A stretch of DNA of 59,530 nucleotides from RGIG5612 sp045616165 (GTDB taxonomy: Bacteria > Bacillota > Clostridia > Lachnospirales > Lachnospiraceae), in assembly GCA_045616165.1 (NCBI GenBank), contig JAZLGF010000017.1, forward strand, positions 1 through 59,530. The letters are read 5' to 3'. Below are positions 16,774-25,835 of the stretch, one piece after another; position 1 is the stretch's first letter, and each line of letters starts with the position of its first letter. Below the pieces are notes generated by a model, which had not been told where the DNA came from, did not search any database, and saw only the letters and a program-made list of their open reading frames with translations. The position numbers and the translations under genes were made by a program.

Positions 16774-18144
16774 ATGGGAAAATATTTTGGAACAGATGGA
16801 TTTAGAGGTAAGGCAGGCGAAGGTCTTACAGCATCACACGCGTTCAAAATTGGAAGATTTTTAGGTTGGTATTATGGAAAAAATCATACTGATGATACAA
16901 GAGCGAGAATTGTAATTGGAAAAGATACAAGACGTTCTTCTTATACATTTGAAAATGGCTTGGCAGCAGGTATTACAGCCTCTGGAGCAGATGCATATTT
17001 GCTTCACGTTACTACAACGCCATCTGTTAGCCATATAACAAAAGATGAAAACTTTGATTGTGGAATTATGGTAAGTGCAAGCCATAACCCATATTTCGAT
17101 AATGGCATTAAGCTCCTTAATGGCCAAGGCGAAAAGATAGAAGAATATGTTATTGAGGAATGCGAAAAATATTTAGATTCTGAAAAAGATTATATTCCTT
17201 ACGCAAGTGGCGATAAGATCGGAAAGACAGAAGACTTCTATTTCGGAAGAAACCGCTATATTGGTTATTTATCTGAAATTGCAATGAAGTCATTTGAAAA
17301 CTGCCGAATCGGACTTGACTGTGCAAACGGTTCAGCATGGATGATAGCAAGAGCAGTCTTTGATGCACTTGGAGCAAAAAGCCAGGTAATAAATAATAGA
17401 CCAGACGGCTTAAATGTAAATAAGGATTGCGGTTCAACCCATATAGAAGGACTACAACAGTTTGTTGTTGAAAATATGTTAGATGTTGGATTTGCTTTTG
17501 ACGGTGACGCAGATAGATGTTTAGCAGTTGATGAAAAAGGCAATGTAATAAACGGCGATCAGATTATTTATATTTGCGCTAAATACTTAAAGGAGCATAA
17601 CCAACTTCCAGGAAATAAAGTAGTAGTTACAGTTATGTCTAACTTAGGACTTTTCAAAGCACTCGATAACGTAGGAATCGGCTATGAAAAAACTAATGTT
17701 GGAGATAAATATGTATATGAAAACATGAAAGCAAACGGCTATGTATTAGGCGGTGAGCAATCAGGACATATTATATTTAAGCAACATGCAAGTACAGGAG
17801 ACGGAATCCTTACAGCAATTATGCTTATGAACGTCATGATAAAGACACAACTTCCACTTAGTATATTAGCTCAAAACTGCAAGATGTATCCACAGGTTAT
17901 GAAAAACGTAGTTGTAGACGATAAAGAAGCAACACTTAATAATCCTAAGGTAAAAGAAGCTTGCGATGCATGTACGAAGGAATTAGGAGATACAGGAAGA
18001 ATATTGCTTAGAGCTAGCGGAACAGAGCCAGTACTTAGAGTAATGGCAGAAGCATCAAGCGAAGAAGTAGCAGAAGATAATGTAGATGCAATTATTGCGG
18101 CTATGGCAAGTGAAGGACACTTAATAGAGGTTAGAAAAAAATAA
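16774..18144 (+). CDS. glmM: Phosphoglucosamine mutase
   Basis: GlmM interconverts glucosamine-6-phosphate and glucosamine-1-phosphate on the way to UDP-GlcNAc for peptidoglycan. It starts with GKYFGTDGFRG, carries the phosphoserine in SASHNP (Ser103), the Mg-binding DGDADR (243-248) and the C-terminal phosphate loop RASGTEPVLRVM. At 456 residues the length is normal. Its stop overlaps the next start by one base (TAATG), so it leads a coupled amino-sugar operon of five genes. Confidence 0.95.
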   Translation: MGKYFGTDGFRGKAGEGLTASHAFKIGRFLGWYYGKNHTDDTRARIVIGKDTRRSSYTFENGLAAGITASGADAYLLHVTTTPSVSHITKDENFDCGIMVSASHNPYFDNGIKLLNGQGEKIEEYVIEECEKYLDSEKDYIPYASGDKIGKTEDFYFGRNRYIGYLSEIAMKSFENCRIGLDCANGSAWMIARAVFDALGAKSQVINNRPDGLNVNKDCGSTHIEGLQQFVVENMLDVGFAFDGDADRCLAVDEKGNVINGDQIIYICAKYLKEHNQLPGNKVVVTVMSNLGLFKALDNVGIGYEKTNVGDKYVYENMKANGYVLGGEQSGHIIFKQHASTGDGILTAIMLMNVMIKTQLPLSILAQNCKMYPQVMKNVVVDDKEATLNNPKVKEACDACTKELGDTGRILLRASGTEPVLRVMAEASSEEVAEDNVDAIIAAMASEGHLIEVRKK

Positions 18145-18809
18145 TGAAAATAGAAATAAAAGATTTATATAGCTTAGAGCATACACTCGCAAAAGAATAT
18201 CTAGAAGGATTTACATATCCATGGGAAGCATTATCCGGAATCGGTGATTTAATCGTTGAACTTGGAAAGAATCTTCCAAAAGAAGAATATGATAATCCTT
18301 ACGAGAATGTATGGATAGCTAAAGATGCAGACCTTTATAACAACACAGCTTATATAAAAGGGCCATGTATCATAGGCCACAATACAGAAATTCGGCCAAG
18401 CGCATTTATTAGAGGAAATGCGCTCGTAGGAAATAATTGTGTAGTAGGAAATTCAACAGAACTTAAAAACGTAATATTGTTCGATAATGTCCAGGTACCA
18501 CATTATAACTACGTAGGAGATTCGATTTTAGGTTACAAAGCACACATGGGCGCAGGTTCTATCACATCAAATGTCAAAGCTGACAAATTAAATGTTGTTA
18601 TAAAAGGTGATGACGAAAAAATTGAAACAGGCAGAAAGAAAGTAGGCGCTATGTTAGGCGATAACGCAGAAATTGGATGTAACAGTGTATTAAATCCAGG
18701 TACAATTGTTTGTAAAAACTCAAACGTATACCCAACTTCAAGCGTAAGAGGAGTTGTACCAGAAAATAGCATATATAAAGACAAAGGGAATATAGTTTCT
18801 AAGAACTAA
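18144..18809 (+). CDS. Left-handed beta-helix (GlmU C-terminal-like) protein
   Basis: A 221-residue protein with hexapeptide repeats of the LbH fold in residues about 55-210, seen as runs such as IIGHNTEIRPSAFIRGNALV and LGDNAEIGCNSVLNPGTIV. It resembles the acyltransferase half of GlmU without the uridylyltransferase half. The position between glmM and nagB suggests a sugar-phosphate nucleotidyl- or acetyltransferase role in UDP-GlcNAc synthesis, possibly acetylating glucosamine-1-phosphate. That activity is inferred, not visible. Confidence 0.75.
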   Translation: MKIEIKDLYSLEHTLAKEYLEGFTYPWEALSGIGDLIVELGKNLPKEEYDNPYENVWIAKDADLYNNTAYIKGPCIIGHNTEIRPSAFIRGNALVGNNCVVGNSTELKNVILFDNVQVPHYNYVGDSILGYKAHMGAGSITSNVKADKLNVVIKGDDEKIETGRKKVGAMLGDNAEIGCNSVLNPGTIVCKNSNVYPTSSVRGVVPENSIYKDKGNIVSKN

Positions 18810-18821
18810 TAGGAGGCAAAC

Positions 18822-19553
18822 ATGAAAGTAATAATCGCAAAAGATAAAGAAGAAGCTGCAAAATTGGCAGCAGACGTTATTGAAAAAGTAGTAAGAGAAG
18901 AACCAGAATGTACGTTAGGTCTTGCAACAGGTTCATCACCAGTAGGAATGTATAAAGAGCTTGCAAGAAGATGTGCCGAAGAAGGCCTAGACTTTTCAAA
19001 AATACATTCAGTTAACTTAGATGAATATGTAGGCTTAGACGGAAGTCATGACCAAAGTTATAGATATTTCATGAACACAAATCTTTTTGACCATATCAAT
19101 ATTGATAAGGCCAACACGTATGTAGCAAAAGGCACAGGCGACGTAGAAGCAAACCTTAAAGAATTTAATGAAGTGCTCGATAAAACAGATATAAGAATCC
19201 AGGTTTTAGGTGTAGGTCCAGACGGCCACTTAGGATTTAATGAGCCTAAGGCAGCACTTTACGATAAGGCACATGAAGAAGTTTTAGATGATTCAACAAT
19301 CGAAGCAAATAAGAGATTTTTTGCAAGCAAAGAAGATGTTCCAACACATGCACTTACAATGGGCATGGGAAATATCATGAGAGCAAAAGCACTTCTTATG
19401 ATTATTGGTGGAAATAAAGAAGATGCTGCAACAAAGCTTTTAATCGAAGATAAAATCGATCCAATGTGTCCGGCAACATTCATGAGAATGCACCGCGATG
19501 CTACAGTTGTAATAGAAAAAGAACTTGCAGACAAAATAGGATATAAAGGCTAA
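18822..19553 (+). CDS. nagB: Glucosamine-6-phosphate deaminase
   Basis: NagB converts glucosamine-6-phosphate to fructose-6-phosphate and ammonia. Signatures are LGLATGSSPVGMY (28-40), the catalytic-loop sequence NLDEYVGL, and GVGPDGHLGFNEP. At 243 residues the length is typical. A GGAGG site precedes the start. Having glmM and nagB in one operon puts synthesis and breakdown of amino-sugar phosphates under one control. Its TAA overlaps the yfbR start. Confidence 0.94.
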   Translation: MKVIIAKDKEEAAKLAADVIEKVVREEPECTLGLATGSSPVGMYKELARRCAEEGLDFSKIHSVNLDEYVGLDGSHDQSYRYFMNTNLFDHINIDKANTYVAKGTGDVEANLKEFNEVLDKTDIRIQVLGVGPDGHLGFNEPKAALYDKAHEEVLDDSTIEANKRFFASKEDVPTHALTMGMGNIMRAKALLMIIGGNKEDAATKLLIEDKIDPMCPATFMRMHRDATVVIEKELADKIGYKG

Positions 19554-20143
19554 TGGATAAAAGTAATTTTTTCGCAATCATGTCCCGCATGAAATATGTA
19601 GGTCGCTGGGGACTTATGAGAAACTCTAAAGTTGAATCATTATCAGACCACACGCTCGATGTGGTCATGATTACTCATGCGCTTGTTGTAATAGCAAATA
19701 CATATTTTGAGAAAAATTTAGATGAAGGAAGAGCAACGCTCCTAGCAGCGTTTCATGATGCGCCAGAGATTATCACAGGAGATCTTCCAACACCAGTAAA
19801 ATACTTTGACCCAGAAATTAAAAAAGCTTATGACCATGTTGAAAAAAGTGCAAAAGCAAAGATGATTTCGCAACTTCCTAAAGATATGCAGGATACATAT
19901 AAAAACCTTATGAACGCAGAAGGCGAAAATGATAAAGAACTTTTAAGATATGTAAAAGCGGCAGATAAGATTTCTGCACTTATTAAATGTGTTGAAGAAG
20001 AAAAGATGGGAAACGAAGACTTTAAGGATGCAAAAGAAGGAACACAAAAAGCGATTGAAGATTTTGATATGCCAGAAGTAAAGTTTTTCATGGATAACTT
20101 TTTTAGCGGATATTATGACACATTAGACGGACAGACGAGGTAG
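19553..20143 (+). CDS. yfbR: YfbR-like 5'-deoxynucleotidase (HD domain)
   Basis: A 196-residue HD-domain phosphohydrolase. The metal ligands are visible in SLSDHTLDVVMITHAL (residues about 28-43) and in FHDAPEIITGDLPTP (about 66-80). YfbR-type enzymes dephosphorylate deoxyribonucleoside monophosphates. It is translationally coupled to nagB through TAATG, although no pathway link is obvious. Confidence 0.88.
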   Translation: MDKSNFFAIMSRMKYVGRWGLMRNSKVESLSDHTLDVVMITHALVVIANTYFEKNLDEGRATLLAAFHDAPEIITGDLPTPVKYFDPEIKKAYDHVEKSAKAKMISQLPKDMQDTYKNLMNAEGENDKELLRYVKAADKISALIKCVEEEKMGNEDFKDAKEGTQKAIEDFDMPEVKFFMDNFFSGYYDTLDGQTR

Positions 20144-20149
20144 GAAAAT

Positions 20150-20956
20150 ATGTCAAATAATAGTATGCCAACTTATTTTGGAACAGTGGGTTTTTGGGTA
20201 ACAGCAATTATTGTTGTAATAGTTATTGGTCTTTTTGTTTTTTCAAATAAAATTTTTAAGGTTTACGAAAATAAAGTAATTAGCAAGTCAAAAGATCATA
20301 AAATTTCTATTCAAAGAAAAACAACGGCCCATTTTATTTCAAGTATAATAAAGGCACTTATTGTTGTTTTTGCAGTTATTGTTATTTTGCAAGTGAATGG
20401 AGTAAACGTAACATCTCTTGTTGCAGGACTTGGAATTTTATCCGCAATTATAGGTTTAGCACTTCAAGATTTAATTAAAGATATAGTATCAGGACTTAGA
20501 ATTGTTTCTGAACACTATTTTGGCGTCGGGGATGTTATTGTTTATGGAGGTATTGAAGGTGAAGTTGTAAGTCTATCAATTCGTTCGACAGCGATAAGAG
20601 ACATTAATAATAACCAAGTAATAACAATATCAAACAGAATGTTCGCAGATGCTTATAAACTTGTAGGCGAAGAAAATATTGATGTTAAAATTCCTTATGA
20701 AACAAAAACGCAGCATGCATCGGAAGTATTAAAAAAAGCATGCGAAGAAATAAACGAATTAGAAGCAATCGAGACATGCGAATTTAGAGGACTTCAAGAT
20801 TTTGAAGATTCGGCTATCACATACAGAGTATGGTATAAAGGCCTTCCAGTTAATAAACCGGCAAATCACAGAGCCGTAAACGCCATCATCAAAAAGAACC
20901 TTGACGAGGCAGGCATCGAAATTCCATTCACACAAATCGATATACATCAAAAATAA
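20150..20956 (+). CDS. MscS-family mechanosensitive channel
   Basis: A 268-residue membrane protein with hydrophobic segments at about 12-35 and 60-115. The pore-lining helix resembles the MscS TM3, with alternating Gly and Ala (VAGLGILSAIIGLALQDLIK). A soluble beta domain follows (GVGDVIVYGGIEGEVVSLSIRSTAIRD). It probably releases solutes on hypo-osmotic shock. It is the last gene of the glmM operon and runs directly into the convergent LysR gene with no spacer. Confidence 0.9.
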   Translation: MSNNSMPTYFGTVGFWVTAIIVVIVIGLFVFSNKIFKVYENKVISKSKDHKISIQRKTTAHFISSIIKALIVVFAVIVILQVNGVNVTSLVAGLGILSAIIGLALQDLIKDIVSGLRIVSEHYFGVGDVIVYGGIEGEVVSLSIRSTAIRDINNNQVITISNRMFADAYKLVGEENIDVKIPYETKTQHASEVLKKACEEINELEAIETCEFRGLQDFEDSAITYRVWYKGLPVNKPANHRAVNAIIKKNLDEAGIEIPFTQIDIHQK

Positions 20957-21886
20957 TTAAAAAATCTCACTAACAGTAGTAAATTCATCAATGGCGTCAA
21001 TAAAATCTTTGACGCCTTTTTTCTTGTTATTGTTTTTCCAACATGCGATAACGCCAGAGTGGGTATTTTCCAAAGGTTTCCAAACAAAATAAGGGTTGTC
21101 ATAATGCGAATAAAATTTATCCATAATAAAAATATCTTTTTCAGAACGTAGATTAAGAAGCTGCGAAAGAGCAGTATTAGTATACATTGTGATATTAGGT
21201 TGAAAACCAGCTTTAAAACAAAGAGATTTAATCATTCGATAGTAACTTGTTGTGTATCTAGCAGAAATACTAACAAAGTTATATTCTTGCAAATCTTTAA
21301 CTTCAATTTTTTCTTTTTTTGTTAAAGGACAATTTCGGAGCATGCCAACGGCCAAAGGACAGCTTCGAATTTCTTTGGAAGAAAAATATGAGCCACCTAA
21401 TTCCTCTAAATCATAAAGAACATTAAAACCAAAATCAATTTCACCATTAATAAGTCGCGTTCTAATCTCTTCAGAAGGATAATCCTCAACATTTATATTT
21501 ATTGTGGAATTTATATGTTTGAAAACATCAATGATTGGGTAAATATAAGCATCAGGTTTATGAGTACTTAAAATACCTATATTAATTGAGTTTGCGTATC
21601 CGCCTTGTAAAATTCTTGCGTCATCAATAGATTTATCAATTTCAGAAATAACGCTGACCCATTGTTTATAAAGATAACTACCAGCATCGGTTAGAATAAG
21701 GCGTTTTTTATCTCTTATAAACAGTTGGATTCCAAGATAATCTTCAAGAGAAATAATATTTTTACTGATAGCAGATTGAGTCATGTTTAAAAGACGTGCA
21801 GCTCGGGTTATAGAATTTGACTCAACTACGACGATAAAGTAACGCATTTGGGCGATACTAACGTTAATCATATCCAAATTAAACAT
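20957..21886 (-). CDS. LysR-family transcriptional regulator
   Basis: A 309-residue regulator. The N-terminal winged helix reads SIAQMRYFIVVVESNSITRA, then LLNMTQSAISKNIISLEDYLG, followed by a periplasmic-binding-like effector domain. I place the start at 21886, where GGAG precedes the ATG, and not at the in-frame ATG at 21967. It is transcribed divergently from the Liv-type importer, the normal arrangement for a LysR protein controlling its neighbour. The effector is probably the imported compound or a product of it, by inference. Confidence 0.9.
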   Translation of the reverse strand: MFNLDMINVSIAQMRYFIVVVESNSITRAARLLNMTQSAISKNIISLEDYLGIQLFIRDKKRLILTDAGSYLYKQWVSVISEIDKSIDDARILQGGYANSINIGILSTHKPDAYIYPIIDVFKHINSTININVEDYPSEEIRTRLINGEIDFGFNVLYDLEELGGSYFSSKEIRSCPLAVGMLRNCPLTKKEKIEVKDLQEYNFVSISARYTTSYYRMIKSLCFKAGFQPNITMYTNTALSQLLNLRSEKDIFIMDKFYSHYDNPYFVWKPLENTHSGVIACWKNNNKKKGVKDFIDAIDEFTTVSEIF

Positions 21887-21954
21887 GATAGGCTCCTTTT
21901 TTCTAAAGCGTGCCTTAATCATAAACCCTAACCCAAGTATATATATGAAATAGG

Positions 21955-22001
21955 TATATGTCAACAATCCATTCCCGCAAGGAATGATGTGTCAACTTAT
22001 A
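21955..22001. promoter_or_regulatory. Candidate LysR operator between divergent units
   Basis: A 6-bp inverted repeat with a 5-bp gap, CATTCC-CGCAA-GGAATG (21970-21986), is flanked by two direct TGTCAAC words. It lies about 70 bp upstream of the LysR start and about 160 bp upstream of the importer start. LysR proteins bind interrupted dyads in such divergent regions, so this is a reasonable candidate, unproven. Confidence 0.4.
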
Positions 22002-22145
22002 TTCTTTTTTAATTTATAAATCGTTGAAATATAATTTTAATGGTGATATTAGACAATTTTTTTCATATATAAAATATAAAAATTGAATAATATTGCTAAA
22101 AGAGTTGAATAATTTAAAAAATATTTTTTAGGAGGAGGAAAGATA

Positions 22146-23408
22146 ATGAAAAAAGTATTAGCAGTTGTTTTGGCTGCAGCAATGCTTATTTGTCTTGTAG
22201 CATGTGGTGCTAAAAAAGACGCTGGTGATGATACAGTAATCAAAATTGGTTACGTTGGACCTATCACTGGACCAATGGCTCACTTCTGCGTTGGTATCGA
22301 TCGTACAATCGAACTTGCAGTAGCTAAGATGAATGAAAAAGGCTATGACATTGGTGGAAAACACTACACAGTAGAAGTTGTAAAAGGCGATTCAGAATCA
22401 GACCCTACAAAGGCTATGGAAGTTGCTAAGAAATTAGTTCAAAGCGACGGATGCGATATTCTTTTAGGAGAATGGACACCTGATACAATCAACCCAGTTT
22501 CAGAAGCTGCAGAACAACTTAAGGTTCCTGCTGTTATGGCTAACTCACCTGATATTAGCTGGACAAGCGCTGGCCCATATGATTGGGCATTTGCAGCACT
22601 TATGAGCTATGAGAACCAAGTTGATGAGTACTTCAACGCATTTGATCAAATGCAGACAAACAAGAAGATTGGTCTTGTACTTGATGCATCAGTAGACGGA
22701 ATCGGTATGTTAGATTTAGTTACTGCAGCAGCTAAAAAGTATGGCTATGAAATTGTTAACCCAGATGTAAACGAATTAGCACAAGAAGGCGCTACAGACT
22801 TCACAGCTATCGTTCAGAAAATCCAGGCAGCTGGCGCTGACATCATGTTAGCATCGCTTCTCGGATTCCAGTTATCAGGTCTTTGGGCAAACGTTGATGC
22901 TTTAGGTTATCAGCCAAAGACAGTTATCCTTTCAAAAGGTATGCACTTCTCATCTGACGTTCTTACATTAACAAACGCTAAAGGCGATGTAACAGGCGCT
23001 TATACATGTATTGAAACTCAGTGGGATCGTCAGTTCCCATACACATCATCATTAATGGGAATGACAGCAGAAGAGTTATCAGCTGACTTCGAAGCAAATG
23101 TTGGCGAAGCTCCTGACCTTACAATCGGATGGGACTACGTATTATTTGATATCGTAGATCAAGCTCTTAAGACAGCAAAATCAGCTTCAGCAGAAGATAT
23201 TCGTGATGCTATGCAAGGCATCCAGAACTTCGACTGCATCTATGGAAACATTTCAGCAGGTGATGATCATGTATTCTTAGTACCAATCGCATTTGGTCAA
23301 TGGGTACCTGATGAAAAATGGGGACTTAGAAAAGCTCTTACATCAGCTAAACATGTTCCAGAAGTTCAACCATTCCTTGAGGAACAAGTTCCAATGCAAT
23401 GGAAATAA
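22146..23408 (+). CDS. Liv-type ABC transporter substrate-binding lipoprotein
   Basis: A 420-residue periplasmic-binding protein of the branched-chain amino-acid/amide class. The signal peptide ends in a lipobox (LICLVACG), so the protein is membrane-anchored. The mature part starts IKIGYVGPITGPMAHFCVG, the usual opening of type I binding proteins. Members of this class bind amino acids, amides or aromatic acids, and the sequence alone does not say which. Its position with a UroD-fold methyltransferase suggests a methylated substrate. A very strong GGAGGAGG site precedes it. Confidence 0.92.
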   Translation: MKKVLAVVLAAAMLICLVACGAKKDAGDDTVIKIGYVGPITGPMAHFCVGIDRTIELAVAKMNEKGYDIGGKHYTVEVVKGDSESDPTKAMEVAKKLVQSDGCDILLGEWTPDTINPVSEAAEQLKVPAVMANSPDISWTSAGPYDWAFAALMSYENQVDEYFNAFDQMQTNKKIGLVLDASVDGIGMLDLVTAAAKKYGYEIVNPDVNELAQEGATDFTAIVQKIQAAGADIMLASLLGFQLSGLWANVDALGYQPKTVILSKGMHFSSDVLTLTNAKGDVTGAYTCIETQWDRQFPYTSSLMGMTAEELSADFEANVGEAPDLTIGWDYVLFDIVDQALKTAKSASAEDIRDAMQGIQNFDCIYGNISAGDDHVFLVPIAFGQWVPDEKWGLRKALTSAKHVPEVQPFLEEQVPMQWK

Positions 23409-23435
23409 TTCTTTCTAGAGAATAATTTTATTAAA

Positions 23436-23465
23436 CGGATATGTCGGCTATGGCCGACATATCCG
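23436..23465 (+). promoter_or_regulatory. Perfect stem-loop between binding-protein and ATPase genes
   Basis: CGGATATGTCGGC (23436-23448) and GCCGACATATCCG (23453-23465) form a 13-bp perfect stem with a 4-nt loop and no T run after it. In many importer operons such a structure protects the binding-protein mRNA and gives it higher levels than the membrane components. The next ribosome site begins only about 10 nt later. Confidence 0.75.
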
Positions 23466-23488
23466 TAAATCACAAAGGAGGTAAGGCA

Positions 23489-24217
23489 TTGAATACCATA
23501 TTAGCTGTACGAGATTTAGGAATATCGTTTGGCGGTAATGCCGTACTCAAGTCCATAAATTTTGTAGTATATGAGCAAGAAGTTTTAGGCATCATGGGTC
23601 CTAATGGTTCAGGAAAAACAGTACTTCTTAACATTATCTCTGGAATCTTAAAAGCAGATCATGGAGAGATAGAGTTTTTAGGACAAGATATAAGAAAAAA
23701 GAAAATTACTGAACGCACAAATATGGGCATAGGAAGAACTTTCCAGGTTCCAAGAGCATTTGAACATATGAGCGTTTATGAAAATATATTATCAAGTGCT
23801 GTGTATGGAAAAAATATTTCCGAAAAAGAAGCACACGCTAAAGCGGTAGATATCTTAAAACTTGTAAGACTAGAAGATAAAGCAAATGAACCAGCAGGAA
23901 AACTTAGTTTAATAAATCGTAAAAGATTAGAGATAGGTGCTGCTATGGCATCATCACCAAAACTTATTTTATTAGATGAAGTAGCTGGTGGGCTTACAAA
24001 TGCAGAAGTAAATGAAATCCTTGAAATAGTAAGAGAAATAAAAGCACGTGGTGTAAGTATTGTTTGGATTGAACATGTAATTCAAACGCTTATGAATGGA
24101 ACAGACAGAATCATGCTTATGGCAGAAGGAAATGATTTACTTACAGATAAGCCACAAATTGTAATGAATTCAAAAATTGTAAACGAAGTATATATGGGGG
24201 CTGATGACGATGAGTGA
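23489..24217 (+). CDS. Liv-type ABC transporter ATP-binding protein (LivG-like)
   Basis: A 242-residue ATPase with Walker A GPNGSGKTVL and Walker B LILLDEVAGGL, plus the NMGIGRTFQVPRAF segment characteristic of LivG. The usual LSGGQ signature is degenerate here (KLSLINRKRLEIGAA), and the Walker B glutamate is kept. The start is TTG at 23489, directly behind AAAGGAGGT. An upstream in-frame ATG at 23441 would lie inside the stem-loop and adds 16 unrelated residues, so I reject it. Confidence 0.88.
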   Translation: MNTILAVRDLGISFGGNAVLKSINFVVYEQEVLGIMGPNGSGKTVLLNIISGILKADHGEIEFLGQDIRKKKITERTNMGIGRTFQVPRAFEHMSVYENILSSAVYGKNISEKEAHAKAVDILKLVRLEDKANEPAGKLSLINRKRLEIGAAMASSPKLILLDEVAGGLTNAEVNEILEIVREIKARGVSIVWIEHVIQTLMNGTDRIMLMAEGNDLLTDKPQIVMNSKIVNEVYMGADDDE

Positions 24218-24947
24218 CAAAGAAAAAATACTTGAGGTTAAAAACCTTACAGTAGCTTATGGAGACTTAGAAGCCATTCACGATGTCAGCTTAGAAGTGC
24301 ATCGTGGAGATATGGTTTCACTTATTGGTGCAAATGGGGCAGGTAAAAGTACACTCCTTAATGCAATTATGGGAATTAATAAACCAAAAAGTGGAACAAT
24401 TACTTGGAAAGATAACGATATAACTGGGCTTGCCACAAATAAGATTGCAAAAATGGGAATTGCTATGACTCCTGAGGGTAGCCATATATTTGAAGATATG
24501 AGTGTATATGAAAATCTTCTTTTAGGGGCATATCCAAAAGCTGCAAAAGCAAGACGAAACGACAGCTTAGAAATAGTTTATAAGACTTTCCCAGTATTAA
24601 AAGAAAAGGCTAAACAAACAGCAACGTTTCTTTCTGGCGGCCAACGTCAAATGCTTGCAATTGCAAGAGCGATTATGGCTTCACCTGATTTAATTATATG
24701 CGATGAAATTTCTTTAGGTCTTGCGCCTGTAATTATTAAAGATATTTATGAATCATTGCATTTAATTAATGCTGCTGGAACAAGCTTTTTGCTTGTTGAA
24801 CAAGAAACAAAAAGAGCATTAAAAAATTCTGATTATACATACGTAATGGTTCAAGGAAGAATTGTTATGCAGGGCGAAAGCAAAACATTATCAGAAGAAA
24901 AAATAGCTGAAGTTTATTTCGGCGTAGATGAAGGAAAGGAGGCTTAA
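24210..24947 (+). CDS. Liv-type ABC transporter ATP-binding protein (LivF-like)
   Basis: A 245-residue ATPase with Walker A GANGAGKSTL, the MGIAMTPEGSHIFEDMSVYENL stretch typical of LivF (split here by the Q-loop region), signature LSGGQRQMLAIARA and Walker B LIICDEISLGLAP. I choose the ATG at 24210, nine bases from GGGGG, over the one at 24204; both overlap the end of the LivG-like gene. It pairs with LivG as the heterodimeric motor. Confidence 0.9.
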   Translation: MSDKEKILEVKNLTVAYGDLEAIHDVSLEVHRGDMVSLIGANGAGKSTLLNAIMGINKPKSGTITWKDNDITGLATNKIAKMGIAMTPEGSHIFEDMSVYENLLLGAYPKAAKARRNDSLEIVYKTFPVLKEKAKQTATFLSGGQRQMLAIARAIMASPDLIICDEISLGLAPVIIKDIYESLHLINAAGTSFLLVEQETKRALKNSDYTYVMVQGRIVMQGESKTLSEEKIAEVYFGVDEGKEA

Positions 24948-24951
24948 ATAA

Positions 24952-25815
24952 ATGTTACAGGCAATTATCACAGGCCTTCTTTTAGGCGGATTATATGCGC
25001 TTATAGGTGTCGGACTATCGCTTATTTTTGGTATCGTTAAAGTTACCAATATTGCGCATGGCGACCTTATGATTGGCGCAACATTCTTTATATTAGTATT
25101 TAGCCAGAGCATTGTACACAACGTATTTATTGCGCTTGCGATAACAATTGTCATCATGGCTATAATTGGTATTTTAATTCAAAAGTTCTTAATTAATAAA
25201 GTTATTGATCAAGGTGCTGAATCAGCAATGCTTGTTATGTTCGGACTTTCAATTGCAATTCAAAATGCATTAACACTTATTTTTGGTGCAGGAAACAACG
25301 CACTTGATTCCCCGGTCAAAGGAACAAACTTTATAAAATCATCATTAGTTTCAGTATCAGGTCAGTATGCTCTTAACTTTATAGTTGCAATAGTTTTGAT
25401 TGTTGCTCTTTCAATTGTCATGGACAAGACACCACTTGGCAGAAGCATAAGAGCATCATCATCTGACACAATGGCGGCTGAACTTATGGGAATAAATACT
25501 AAGAACATGTACGTTTGGGCAATGGCAATTACGATGGCTGCTACAGCAGTAGCCGGTATGCTTATTGGTCAGACATATTCTTTCTTCCCTTATACAGGAA
25601 CGCAATTTCTTATTGTCGCATTCGGCGTAGTAGTTATTGGTGGTATGGGAAGTATATTCGGAACATTAATTGGTGGTGCAATCTTAGGTTTATCACAGAT
25701 GATTGCTGCCTTCCTTTTTGGTACCGCATATCAGACACTGGCAGGATACATTGTTTTGTTAATTCTTCTTACAATCAGACCGCAAGGTTTGCTTTCTAAG
25801 AAAATACGTAAATAA
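24952..25815 (+). CDS. Liv-type ABC transporter permease (LivH-like)
   Basis: A 287-residue permease with about eight hydrophobic segments. GLLLGGLYALIGVGLSLIFG at the start and NIAHGDLMIGA are typical of LivH, and the cytoplasmic loop reads TPLGRSIRASSSDTMAAELMG. A VVVIGGMGSIFGTLIGG segment follows near residue 230. It begins five bases after the LivF-like gene. Confidence 0.92.
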   Translation: MLQAIITGLLLGGLYALIGVGLSLIFGIVKVTNIAHGDLMIGATFFILVFSQSIVHNVFIALAITIVIMAIIGILIQKFLINKVIDQGAESAMLVMFGLSIAIQNALTLIFGAGNNALDSPVKGTNFIKSSLVSVSGQYALNFIVAIVLIVALSIVMDKTPLGRSIRASSSDTMAAELMGINTKNMYVWAMAITMAATAVAGMLIGQTYSFFPYTGTQFLIVAFGVVVIGGMGSIFGTLIGGAILGLSQMIAAFLFGTAYQTLAGYIVLLILLTIRPQGLLSKKIRK

Positions 25816-25835
25816 CCTAGAAAGGAGGAATAAAA

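Noticed and set aside
16589..16864. 91-residue reading frame across repeat copy A and the start of glmM
   Set aside because: It translates the palindrome and then overlaps glmM in another frame; no ribosome site and no recognisable domain.
23441..23488. Longer N-terminus for the LivG-like ATPase
   Set aside because: Those codons lie in the perfect stem-loop, and the strong ribosome site is placed for the TTG at 23489.
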